38,335 nt of DNA from assembly GCA_009842645.1 (NCBI GenBank), contig VYFB01000092.1, forward strand, positions 1 through 38,335. The letters run 5' to 3'. Position 1 is the first letter of the stretch. Every line of letters starts with the position of its first letter. Origin of the DNA: Nitrospira sp. SB0677_bin_15. Its GTDB lineage: Bacteria; Nitrospirota; Nitrospiria; Nitrospirales; UBA8639. Of this stretch, positions 14,935-22,927 are shown piece after piece. Position numbers and translations under genes: made by a program. Under the pieces are notes generated by a model that saw nothing but the letters and a program-made list of their open reading frames with translations, was not told the origin of the DNA and searched no databases.

Positions 14935-16373
14935 ACCTTGATGACCTGAACGCCGTTCTCACGGAAATGGCGCCGGCTTGCGCCGGAGGATTTATCCAAA
15001 AGATCCAGCAGCCAACGCCCGATACCATCACCCTTTCGTTGCGCCGGCCCGGCCGTTCTCTTTCACTTGTACTTTCAACCCATTCTCAATACGGACGGCT
15101 ACACGTACTGAGTCAAAAAATGCCGTCCGTTCCAACGCCGCCGTCGTTCTGTCAATATGCACGCGCCCATCTCTCGGGAGCACAAATCCGTCGTCTCGCC
15201 CAAACCCCCGGTGACCGCATCGTGTGGTTCGAGCTCAAAAGAGGCGAACAGGTGTTCTTGCTGGTCGTTGCATTGACCGGACGTTCGGCCAACGTCTTCA
15301 TCCTGGATGCGCAAACCACGGTGCTTCGGTCCCTCAAACCGAGTCGACAGGCCATTGGACAACCGTTTAACCTCGCTCCTTGTCCCTGGAGGGGCGATAG
15401 TCCGGCTGAAGCGTTTCCGCCCATGACTGATACGGCGACGAGGGCTTTCCCCGTTTCTGAACGAATCGAAGCGTCATATTCCACGTCCGAACTGAACGCG
15501 ACGCTCGAAGACGAACGTCACCGGCAAATCACACACGTTCGCAAACACGTAAAAAAATTGCAGCGACGGATTGAGAAATTGACGCAAGATTTTGCAAAAG
15601 TCGATGCTTATCGCGAATTTGGACGGTACGGCGAGCTGTTGAAAAGCCACGTCTCCGCCCTGGGCAAAGGGCAGAAACACGTTACGGTCGTTGATTACTT
15701 TGATGACAGGCTGCCCGAGATCACGCTACCATTAAACCCGGAAAAAGACGGACCCGAGAACCTGAAAAACTATTTTACGAAATACGGAAAATTTACTGGA
15801 GCACAGAAAAACCTTGTCCCCCGGCTTAACCAGGCCAAAACAGAATTGATGAAATACCGGCAGGAATTGGAAGCCCTGGAGAGCGGGAAATTGGCAAGCT
15901 CACAAGAAAGTGAACCTGTAGCGGCGCTGACGAAGCGGCAGGCACCGCTACGCAACCCACAACGCTCCAGGCAAAAACCTCAACCTGCTGTGCCATATCG
16001 AGAGTTTTTCTCTCGGGAAAGGTGCCCCATCCTGGTCGGCAAAACCGCCAAGGATAATGACGCCGTCACGTTCAAGGTATCCAAGCCCGACGACCTTTGG
16101 CTGCACGCCAGGGGAACCCCGGGGTCACACGTGGTCGTCAAGCTGGAAAAGAAACAGCAAGTTCCTCCGGAAACCTTGAAGGATGCCGCAACCTTGGCTT
16201 TGTTTTACAGCGATCTGCGAAAAAGCGGAAAAGGCGAAGTCATCTATACCTTGAGAAAAAACGTCAGGAAACCCAAGGGCGCGAAGCCCGGATCAGTCAC
16301 CGTGACCCAGGAAAAGAACCTGTGGGTCTTCGTGGATCAGGCCCGTTTGGATCGACTGAAAAAGTCCGGTTGA
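14928..16373 (+). CDS. rqcH: NFACT protein, RqcH-type ribosome quality control factor
   Basis: This 481-aa protein belongs to the RqcH/Tae2/FbpA family. The N-terminal NFACT-N region contains D96-R97 in GDRIVW, matching the Asp-Arg pair needed by Bacillus RqcH for tRNA binding, and GRSANVFILD after it. A coiled coil follows at about 190-330. The C-terminal NFACT-R domain has DLWLHARGTPGSHVVVKLEK at about 388. RqcH binds stalled 50S subunits and adds C-terminal alanine tails that mark nascent chains for degradation. It is shorter than Firmicute homologues (about 570 aa), mainly in the coiled-coil and HhH region. The GTG start overlaps trpA by 7 bases. Family assignment is firm; alanine-tailing activity is inferred. 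Confidence 0.88.
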   Translation: MLNLDDLNAVLTEMAPACAGGFIQKIQQPTPDTITLSLRRPGRSLSLVLSTHSQYGRLHVLSQKMPSVPTPPSFCQYARAHLSGAQIRRLAQTPGDRIVWFELKRGEQVFLLVVALTGRSANVFILDAQTTVLRSLKPSRQAIGQPFNLAPCPWRGDSPAEAFPPMTDTATRAFPVSERIEASYSTSELNATLEDERHRQITHVRKHVKKLQRRIEKLTQDFAKVDAYREFGRYGELLKSHVSALGKGQKHVTVVDYFDDRLPEITLPLNPEKDGPENLKNYFTKYGKFTGAQKNLVPRLNQAKTELMKYRQELEALESGKLASSQESEPVAALTKRQAPLRNPQRSRQKPQPAVPYREFFSRERCPILVGKTAKDNDAVTFKVSKPDDLWLHARGTPGSHVVVKLEKKQQVPPETLKDAATLALFYSDLRKSGKGEVIYTLRKNVRKPKGAKPGSVTVTQEKNLWVFVDQARLDRLKKSG

Positions 16374-16376
16374 TAA

Positions 16377-16481
16377 CCTCTACCTCCCGACTTTTCCCTC
16401 TTCGGAAAAAGTTCCCGTCCTTACAAAAGAGGGGAACCGAGGCACCCTCTCCCCTGGCGGGAGAGGGTTGGGGTGAGGGGG
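16377..16481. repeat. Dispersed repeat copy with internal hairpin
   Basis: The order 'ctctacctcccg...ccttacaaaagaggggaac...accctctcccctggcgggagagggttggggtgaggggg' matches other copies. An extra segment (about 16390-16411) forms a hairpin from acttttcc and ggaaaaagt. It fills the gap between rqcH and the nitroreductase gene. Confidence 0.72.
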
Positions 16482-16517
16482 AAATAAGCAACCAACACAC
16501 CAAACAAGGAGCACAAC

Positions 16518-17132
16518 ATGAACGATTCATTGACGGAAGAAGTACGGACACGGAGAAAGCCGAACTATGACGTGCATCCTCTTATTGTGAACAGGTGGTC
16601 TCCCCGTTCGATGACAGGTGAAGAATTATCCGATGACGAACTCATGCCGCTGTTTGAAGCGGCTCGTTGGGCGCCGTCGTCGAATAATGCACAACTGTGG
16701 CGATTCGTTTATGCAAAACGCCGGACGACGTTTTGGGAAACCTTCGTGGATTTGCTGGCCGAAGGCAATAAAGTATGGGCCCGGCAGGCAGCCGCACTGA
16801 TCGTTGTCACCTCCAGGAAGCTCTTCGAGCGAAACGACAAACCCGCGGTCACCTACGCCTTTGACGCCGGCGCGGCGTGGGAAAATTTTGCATTGGAAGG
16901 AATACGGCGAGGATTGGTCGTACACGGGATGCAAGGATTCGATTACGAGAAGGCCAGGAGAGAACTTCACGTACCCGAAGACTACGACGTCCTGGCCATG
17001 ATCGCCGTTGGGAAGCACGCGCCAAAGGAATCCCTGCCCGATCACCTTCAAGAGAGAGAATACCCAAATGACCGGCGGCCATTGGCTGAAATCATCATGG
17101 CCGGCCGGTTCGGAACAGAAGAACGTCCTTGA
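16518..17132 (+). CDS. Nitroreductase-family flavoprotein
   Basis: This 204-aa protein is of the FMN-dependent nitroreductase fold. RWSPRSMTGEELSDDELMPLFEAARWAPSSNNAQLWRFVY (about 23-62) contains the Arg/Ser and Ser-Ser-Asn-Asn-Gln phosphate and flavin contacts. The later ENFALEGIRRGLVVHGMQGFD and AMIAVGKHAPKESLPDHL match the cofactor-binding end of the family. Members reduce nitroaromatics, quinones or other electron acceptors with NAD(P)H; the natural substrate cannot be read from sequence. A good ribosome-binding site (aaggag) precedes the ATG. It may be read through from trp/rqcH, but a repeat intervenes. Confidence 0.85.
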   Translation: MNDSLTEEVRTRRKPNYDVHPLIVNRWSPRSMTGEELSDDELMPLFEAARWAPSSNNAQLWRFVYAKRRTTFWETFVDLLAEGNKVWARQAAALIVVTSRKLFERNDKPAVTYAFDAGAAWENFALEGIRRGLVVHGMQGFDYEKARRELHVPEDYDVLAMIAVGKHAPKESLPDHLQEREYPNDRRPLAEIIMAGRFGTEERP

Positions 17133-17177
17133 GACCTGTTCACTTTTTGGCAAGAACGTTCATTCTGGCCATTTGCC

Positions 17178-17206
17178 TTGACATTTAAATTCTATTCCGA
17201 TATAAG
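17178..17206 (+). promoter_or_regulatory. Strong sigma70-type promoter of the urea operon
   Basis: A perfect -35, TTGACA (17178-17183), lies 17 bases from the -10 TATAAG (17201-17206, 5/6). The predicted start is near 17213, about 280 bases before the porin ATG. It is the best promoter match noticed in the window. Confidence 0.72.
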
Positions 17207-17222
17207 CCTTCAACCATAAGAC

Positions 17223-17260
17223 GGCACGGTCGGGGAACGAGGAAGTTTTCCTGACCGGCC
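17223..17260 (+). promoter_or_regulatory. 5' leader hairpin of the urea operon
   Basis: The RNA can fold ggc-(a)-cggtcggg with cctgaccggcc, plus an inner helix gaac/gttt capped by gaggaa. It begins about 10 bases after the predicted start. It could be a pause or ligand-sensing structure; no known riboswitch class was recognised. Confidence 0.5.
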
Positions 17261-17283
17261 TTTAAAAATGAGCAAGGACATTG

Positions 17284-17327
17284 ACGTCCTTTTGGTTTGT
17301 GGTTCAGACCAGAAGGGCGTTTTTTTT
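17284..17327 (+). terminator. Intrinsic terminator in the leader, attenuator-like
   Basis: A 13-bp stem with two G-U pairs (17284-17296 with 17308-17320) and an 11-base loop is followed by eight T residues (17320-17327). The 5' arm is also the 3' arm of a competing hairpin at 17274-17291 (aaggac/gtcctt). The two folds are mutually exclusive, as in terminator/antiterminator switches. The terminator sits after the promoter and about 160 bases before the porin start codon. Confidence 0.65.
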
Positions 17328-17490
17328 GTTCATTTCATTGATGCCGGCAAAAGAAGGGGACACAACGTGACGGTTCGTCTCGCTGAAGGAAACAACGGTG
17401 TTTCCCGCATTGCCGAAACAGGAAAATTTTTGGGCGCCTACGAAAGACAATCTTGCACAATCGACTCTGATACGAAAAGGACATATATCC

Positions 17491-18705
17491 ATGAATGTAC
17501 TCAAACAAAGCACGTTCAATATCGTTTTCGTCGCGATGCTCCTGCTCGCATTGCCGGCGTTTGCCGGTCCGAAACTCGAATTCGGCGATGACAAGTGGCT
17601 CAGTATCGGCGCCGGAGCACGGGTACATTTCTTCGCACAAGAGGATGGTGCCGCGGACGGCAAAAATTGGAGCAAGCATTTCGGGTTGGAGAATATGCGG
17701 CTTTACCTTAACGGGCAATTCCACAAGTACCTGAAAGTCGAATTCAACACGGACTGTACGAATTGCCTTGGCGACAACAGCAGCGGCACGATGATCGTCC
17801 TGGACGCCATCGGCAAATTCGAGTTCAATCAGTACATCAATATCTGGGGCGGACGGCAGTTAGTCCCGTCTGACCGTGCCGAACTCGACGGACCGTATTT
17901 CCAAAACACGTTCGACTTCAACAGGACACCATTCTACCCGTCTGATTTCGGCAATTTTGTGGCGGGCCGGTTCGGACGTGACGACGGGATAAACCTCTGG
18001 GGGGCCTTATTCGAGGACAAGCGGTTGACGTACGTCGTGGGCGTATTTGACGGAGTCGATCATTCGAATATGGCCGGACGTCCGAATACGAGTGACAACC
18101 TGCTTTGGGCGGGTCGTTTCAGCTACAACTTCTGGGACGTGGAAAAAAATCCTGGCTACTACACCAGCAGCACCTATTATGGTAAAGGAGGAGACATCCT
18201 GACCCTGGCTTTCGCCATACAGCACCACGAAGACGGGGCCGGCACAGCCGCCAATCAATCGGATTTCACCGGCTACAGCACTGATCTCCTGATGGAAAAA
18301 GTCCTGCTGAACAAGGGCGTCCTGACCTTTGAAGGAGAATATAAAGCGTTTGATACCGGGATGTCTCAGGCTACTTTCGATGAAGCGTTAGCCGAAGGCG
18401 GTCCCGGCTGCTTTTGCCTATTCGACGGAGATTCCTGGACGGCAACGGCGTTGTACCTTTTTCCCGAAAAATTAGGGATCGGACAATTGCAGCCTTATGT
18501 CCGTTATACCGCGAACAATCCCGACTTCAGTTCCAGTCGAAGTGAAATCGAATTCGGGACCAATTACATCATCGACGGGCACAACGCCAAAATCGCACTC
18601 TTTTATCAGTACGGCGACATTAACACGAAAGGAAGAAATTGGACGCCTGGTGTCACCGGTGACGACGTGGGTCTCATCAAGCTGGCCCTTCAGTGGCAGA
18701 TCTAG
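17491..18705 (+). CDS. Outer-membrane porin, FmdC-like (urea/short-chain amide)
   Basis: This 404-aa protein has a Sec signal peptide with cleavage after PAFA (about residue 24), then a mature part rich in alternating hydrophobic and polar beta-strands, Gly, Asp and aromatics, as in 16-strand porins. Segments such as INIWGGRQLVPSDRAELDGPYFQNTFDF and WAGRFSYNFWDV fit phosphate/amide-selective porins. In Nitrospira and related bacteria a short-chain amide porin called FmdC precedes the urt genes; position here supports that. It would let urea cross the outer membrane at low concentration. The ATG at 17491 has 'aaaagga' upstream and gives a clean signal peptide; a longer in-frame start at 17398 lies in the leader. 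First gene after the attenuator-like terminator. Confidence 0.75.
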   Translation: MNVLKQSTFNIVFVAMLLLALPAFAGPKLEFGDDKWLSIGAGARVHFFAQEDGAADGKNWSKHFGLENMRLYLNGQFHKYLKVEFNTDCTNCLGDNSSGTMIVLDAIGKFEFNQYINIWGGRQLVPSDRAELDGPYFQNTFDFNRTPFYPSDFGNFVAGRFGRDDGINLWGALFEDKRLTYVVGVFDGVDHSNMAGRPNTSDNLLWAGRFSYNFWDVEKNPGYYTSSTYYGKGGDILTLAFAIQHHEDGAGTAANQSDFTGYSTDLLMEKVLLNKGVLTFEGEYKAFDTGMSQATFDEALAEGGPGCFCLFDGDSWTATALYLFPEKLGIGQLQPYVRYTANNPDFSSSRSEIEFGTNYIIDGHNAKIALFYQYGDINTKGRNWTPGVTGDDVGLIKLALQWQI

Positions 18706-18768
18706 CAATCAACCGGCTGTTTAAGAAGCAAACCAACGTTCCATGATATTGTGAAGGAGACGCAAAAC

Positions 18769-20142
18769 ATGAATTCATCAAAAGATATGATCCCTGAAAT
18801 CATGAACAACAAAACGGAGAACCCGCTCGACCGGACACCTGAGAAAGGCCGGCGCCAATTTTTTGCCGACGCAGGGAAGACCGCGGCAGGATTCGGCATC
18901 GCGGCACTTCTGGGCAACCTGGGAAATTACGCGCTGTCCTATGCCGCGAGTAAAGAACCCTTTAAGATCGGCATCCTCCATTCGTTGAGCGGCACGATGG
19001 CCATCAGTGAAGTTTCATTGCGAGACGTTGTGCTGATGGCGGTCGAGGAAATCAACGCCGCGGGCGGGGTTCTCGGCAGGACGATCGAACCCGTTGTGGT
19101 CGATCCTGCGTCGAATTGGGACCTGTTTGCGGAAAAGGCCAAACAACTTCTCCTGGTCGACAAGGTCTCCGTCGTGTTCGGGTGCTGGACGTCCGTGAGT
19201 CGCAAGTCCGTGCTTCCCGTGTTTGAAAGCAACAACGGGTTACTCTTTTATCCCGTGCAATACGAAGGAGAAGAATGTTCGCGCAACGTGTTCTACACGG
19301 GAGCCGCGGTTAACCAACAGGCCGTTCCCGCGGTCGAATATCTGATGAGTGAAGAAGGCGGCGCATACAAGAAATTCTATCTCTTGGGAACGGATTACGT
19401 GTACCCCAGGACGACGAATAAAATTCTGCGGGCGATGTTACTTGCCAAGGGCGTCCCTGCTTCCGATATTGGCGAAGAATACACCCCGTTCCACCACCAG
19501 GATTACCAAACCATTGTCAGTAAAATCCGGCAATTTTCCCGTCGCGGAGACGCGGCCGTGATCAGCACGATCAACGGTGACAGCAACGTGCCGTTCTACA
19601 AGGAATTCGCCAATCAGGGACTCCGGTCCGAAGACGTGCCCATCATGGCATTCAGTGTGGCCGAGGACGAACTCCGCAGCATGGACACAACCGCGTTAGT
19701 CGGGCATTTGACGGCCTGGAATTACTTCCAAAGCATCGACTCTGCAGGAAACAAAAAGTTCGTGAGTGACTTTAAATCCTATTGCAAGAAAAACGGCCTG
19801 CCCGGCGGGGCGCAACGGGTCACGGATGATCCGATCGAAGCCGCCTATTTTGGGGTACACGTCTGGAAACAAGCCGTGGAAAAAGCCGGTGACACGGACG
19901 TGGACGCGGTGCGAAAAGCCGTTTACGGATTGGAATTCGATGCGCCTGGTGGCAAGAAGAAGATGGATGCGGTCAATCACCACACCCACAAGCCCGTGCT
20001 CATCGGGGAAATTCGAAAAGACGGACAATTTGCGATCATTTCTCAAACCGACCTGGTCAGGCCGGAGCCCTGGAGCGAATACACCAATCCGGAAAAAGGC
20101 TGTGACTGGGTCAATCACAAAGGTACCCACAAGAAAGCCTGA
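18769..20142 (+). CDS. urtA: Urea ABC transporter substrate-binding protein
   Basis: This 457-aa periplasmic protein binds urea for the UrtABCDE importer. The N-terminus carries a twin-arginine signal: G-R28-R29-Q-F-F, followed by a hydrophobic stretch GFGIAALLG and AYAAS-like cleavage (near SYAAS). The mature start FKIGILHSLSGTMAISEVSLRD is typical of UrtA, as are FGCWTSVSRKSVLPVFE and GLLFYPVQYEGEECSRNVFYTGA. Export would thus be through Tat rather than Sec. ATG 18769 is preferred to GTG 18751 because 'aaggag' lies at 9 bases. It follows the porin by 63 bases. Confidence 0.94.
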   Translation: MNSSKDMIPEIMNNKTENPLDRTPEKGRRQFFADAGKTAAGFGIAALLGNLGNYALSYAASKEPFKIGILHSLSGTMAISEVSLRDVVLMAVEEINAAGGVLGRTIEPVVVDPASNWDLFAEKAKQLLLVDKVSVVFGCWTSVSRKSVLPVFESNNGLLFYPVQYEGEECSRNVFYTGAAVNQQAVPAVEYLMSEEGGAYKKFYLLGTDYVYPRTTNKILRAMLLAKGVPASDIGEEYTPFHHQDYQTIVSKIRQFSRRGDAAVISTINGDSNVPFYKEFANQGLRSEDVPIMAFSVAEDELRSMDTTALVGHLTAWNYFQSIDSAGNKKFVSDFKSYCKKNGLPGGAQRVTDDPIEAAYFGVHVWKQAVEKAGDTDVDAVRKAVYGLEFDAPGGKKKMDAVNHHTHKPVLIGEIRKDGQFAIISQTDLVRPEPWSEYTNPEKGCDWVNHKGTHKKA

Positions 20143-20151
20143 GTCCGTTGC

Positions 20152-20182
20152 GGGCTCAGGAGCGGCCTTCGATCCTGAGCCC
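20152..20182 (+). promoter_or_regulatory. Stem-loop between urtA and urtB
   Basis: A perfect 10-bp stem, gggctcagga with tcctgagccc, and an 11-base loop lie just after the urtA stop. No T-run follows, so it is more likely an RNA-stability or processing element than a terminator. Such elements often raise the amount of binding protein over membrane subunits. Confidence 0.6.
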
Positions 20183-20224
20183 ACGCTCTTGCCACTGAAA
20201 ACCCGACGTCAGGTTAGCTCATTC

Positions 20225-21784
20225 ATGAGACGCAGCAACATCATCAGACTGTCGCTCCTTCCCGTTTTGTCCGCGTGGCTTCTCCTGTTTTTAGGGACTT
20301 CATTGAGTTTGGCAACGGCGCAGGAAGAATCGACATCGGCACCCGTGGTCATGACGGCGCAAGAAGCCATGACCACACTACAGGAAGGTTCATGGCCGGA
20401 CAAAAAACTCGCGGCTGACTATCTCTTGAAAAATGGGGTTCCCGCCCTGCTCCCTCAACTTGAAGAACTTCGCTCGAACACAAACCGACGCGTTCGCAGG
20501 CTGATCAAACCCGTCATCAACCTGCTCAAAAACAAGGCAGGCCTCGCCAGTCCGGACAAGGGAACCCGTCGCGCAGCAGCCAGGGATCTCGGGGCGCGCG
20601 GCACACCGGAGGCGTTGCCGGTCCTCAAGGAAGCCTTGTCCAATGAAAAAGAGCATTGGGTTCGATACGACCTGGAAGAGGCCATACAGTTACTCAACCT
20701 GGAGAATGCCGACCCACAAGTGAAATTTACGGCCATTCAGCAACTGGGCGATATGCGCAGTGCCGCGGCCCTCCCGATTTTGCAGGATTTAGCAAAACAG
20801 CAGGCCGGCAACCTCGAACAGCAAACACTCAAGGACGAAGCGGAAAAAGCCAGCCGCCTGATACAGAAATGGCAGGACGTGACCCGCGGCATCGAAATGC
20901 TGCTGCAAGGCCTGAGCCTGGGGTCCATCCTCCTCCTCATGGCCTTGGGACTGGCCATTGTGTTCGGTCTCATGGGCGTTATCAATATGGCGCATGGGGA
21001 AATGATGATGATCGGGGCCTATGCCACGTTCGTCGTTCAGGAAACGTTCAGAATGTACCTGGGCGAACACCTCTTTGATTATTATTTCTTTTTTGCTCTC
21101 CCCTGCGCATTTTTCGTCGCGGCGTTCATCGGCTGGGTCCTTGAAGGCACGCTCATCCGGTTCCTGTATGGGAGACCCCTCGAAACGTTGCTCGCGACCT
21201 GGGGCGTCGGGCTGGTCCTGATCCAGACCGCCCGCCTTATCTTCGGCGACCTCACGGCAGTCCGGGCCCCAAGCTGGCTCAGGGGCGGCGCGCAAGTCGT
21301 GGTCGGCGTGCAACTGCCTTACAACCGGCTCTTCATTATCGTATTGGCCCTGTTCAGCGTCGCCGGTATCTACCTGCTGCTGTTTCGGACAGGCGTCGGA
21401 CTGCGGGTCCGCGCCGTCCTGCAGAATCGCGATATGAGTGCCTGTTTGGGCATTCCGACAAGAAAATTGGACGCCTATACTTTTGCCTTCGGCTCAGGCT
21501 TGGCAGGGTTGGCCGGCAGCGCCCTCACCCTGGTCGGGAACGTCGATCCTGAACTCGGACGGAATTACATCGTGGATTCATTCATGGTCGTCGTCGCCGG
21601 CGGAGTCGGAAAACTCGCCGGAACGATTACAGCCGCGTTCGGTATCGGCACGCTTAATAAACTGTTGGAACCCGGTTTCGGCGCCGTGTACGGCAAAGTG
21701 ATTATTCTCGTACTCATCATCCTGTTCCTCCAGATGAGGCCGTCCGGGCTCTTTGCATTGAAGGGACGACACCTTGACTCCTGA
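20225..21784 (+). CDS. urtB: Urea ABC transporter permease UrtB
   Basis: This 519-aa protein has a signal peptide (to about residue 33), then a periplasmic domain of about 190 residues with HEAT-like helical repeats (for example TRRAAARDLGARGTPEALPVLKEAL), and then a LivH-type permease with about eight membrane segments from GIEMLLQGLSLGSILLLMALGLAIVFGLMGVINMAHGE onward. The extra N-terminal domain is usual for UrtB and distinguishes it from amino-acid LivH. The frame is open far upstream, but only the ATG at 20225 gives a signal peptide. It overlaps urtC by 11 bases. Confidence 0.93.
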   Translation: MRRSNIIRLSLLPVLSAWLLLFLGTSLSLATAQEESTSAPVVMTAQEAMTTLQEGSWPDKKLAADYLLKNGVPALLPQLEELRSNTNRRVRRLIKPVINLLKNKAGLASPDKGTRRAAARDLGARGTPEALPVLKEALSNEKEHWVRYDLEEAIQLLNLENADPQVKFTAIQQLGDMRSAAALPILQDLAKQQAGNLEQQTLKDEAEKASRLIQKWQDVTRGIEMLLQGLSLGSILLLMALGLAIVFGLMGVINMAHGEMMMIGAYATFVVQETFRMYLGEHLFDYYFFFALPCAFFVAAFIGWVLEGTLIRFLYGRPLETLLATWGVGLVLIQTARLIFGDLTAVRAPSWLRGGAQVVVGVQLPYNRLFIIVLALFSVAGIYLLLFRTGVGLRVRAVLQNRDMSACLGIPTRKLDAYTFAFGSGLAGLAGSALTLVGNVDPELGRNYIVDSFMVVVAGGVGKLAGTITAAFGIGTLNKLLEPGFGAVYGKVIILVLIILFLQMRPSGLFALKGRHLDS

Positions 21785-22922
21785 ACGCCCCATCACGTCA
21801 CGCCTCGCAGTCGCGGCCTCGAGCGCCGGGGCGGGTCCCGCGTTCTGGATTACAGGAGCGATCCTGTTCGCCGGCGTGCCCCTGCTCAATTTGCTGCCCG
21901 ATGATTCGTTCTTTCACGTTTCCGACTTTACCTTAAACCTGTTGGGGAAATTTTTTGCGTTTGCCATCCTGGCATTGGGGATCGATCTGATTTGGGGCTA
22001 CACCGGCGTCTTGAGCCTGGGGCACGGCGTGTTTTTCGGCCTGGGAGCCTATGCCATGGGGATGCACCTGATGCTGGGGATCGGAACGGAAGGCGTCTAT
22101 GGCAATGCCCTTCCCGACTTCATGGTGTGGAATCAGGTCGAAGAACTTCCCTGGTTTTGGAAACCATTTTACAGCCTGCCGTTTTCATTAGCCGCCGTTG
22201 TTCTGGTGCCGATGACCGCCGCGGCAATTTTCGGGTACTTCGTGTTTCGCAGCCGGATTCGCGGCGTCTATTTTTCCATTATCACGCAAGCACTCGCTCT
22301 CGTCGCCTGGCTGGTCTTCAATCGCAATGAAACCAACCTGGGCGGGACGAATGGGTTGACCGACTTTAAACACATTCAAGGATTTTCCTTGAACGACCCC
22401 TCCACCCAGCTCGTCATGTATATGATAACTATCCTGTTCCTGGGCTTGGCCTACGCACTCTGCCGGTGGATTACTCAATCCCGGGCGGGACGCGTGCTCA
22501 TCGCCATTCGCGATTGCGAACAGCGCGTGTTTTTTTCCGGATACTCACCGGCCAATTACAAATTATTCGTTTTTATGATCTCCGCCGGGTTGGCCGGTCT
22601 CGCCGGCGCACTCTACGTGCCACAGGTCGGGATCATCACGCCTAACCAAATAGGCGTCCTGCCTTCGATCGAAATGGTGATCTGGGTGGCCGTGGGTGGA
22701 CGCGGAACCTTATCAGGCGCCATTATCGGAGCTACAGGCGTCAACTTCATGCGCAGTACGTTGACCAATCATTTCCCCGAACTCTGGCCCTTTTTCCTTG
22801 GCGGCCTGTTCATCGCCGTGGTCATGTTTTTTCCGAAAGGAATCGTGGGATTACTCAAGAAGGCGTCCGTGATGCTGCCTTCCGGAAAATCGAAAGTCGA
22901 AAACGTAGCGACAACCGACTGA
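21774..22922 (+). CDS. urtC: Urea ABC transporter permease UrtC
   Basis: This 382-aa LivM-type permease has about ten membrane segments. LGIDLIWGYTGVLSLGHGVFFGLGAYAMGMHLML and GGTNGLTDF match UrtC; near the end are AGLAGLAGALYVPQVGIITP and EMVIWVAVGGRGTLSGAIIGA, the usual coupling region. A TTG start is proposed because 'aaggga' lies 7 bases before it and no in-frame ATG occurs before the first membrane segment. It overlaps urtB by 11 bases and ends 5 bases before urtD. Confidence 0.93.
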   Translation: MTPERPITSRLAVAASSAGAGPAFWITGAILFAGVPLLNLLPDDSFFHVSDFTLNLLGKFFAFAILALGIDLIWGYTGVLSLGHGVFFGLGAYAMGMHLMLGIGTEGVYGNALPDFMVWNQVEELPWFWKPFYSLPFSLAAVVLVPMTAAAIFGYFVFRSRIRGVYFSIITQALALVAWLVFNRNETNLGGTNGLTDFKHIQGFSLNDPSTQLVMYMITILFLGLAYALCRWITQSRAGRVLIAIRDCEQRVFFSGYSPANYKLFVFMISAGLAGLAGALYVPQVGIITPNQIGVLPSIEMVIWVAVGGRGTLSGAIIGATGVNFMRSTLTNHFPELWPFFLGGLFIAVVMFFPKGIVGLLKKASVMLPSGKSKVENVATTD

Positions 22923-22927
22923 TCGCC

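Noticed and set aside
17268-17591. A 107-codon frame starting in the urea operon leader
   Set aside because: It has no ribosome-binding site, runs through the terminator stem and overlaps the porin start in another frame. A leader peptide cannot be excluded, but nothing supports it.
19766-20224. In-frame upstream extension of urtB
   Set aside because: It lies within urtA in another frame, and starting there would bury the clear UrtB signal peptide.
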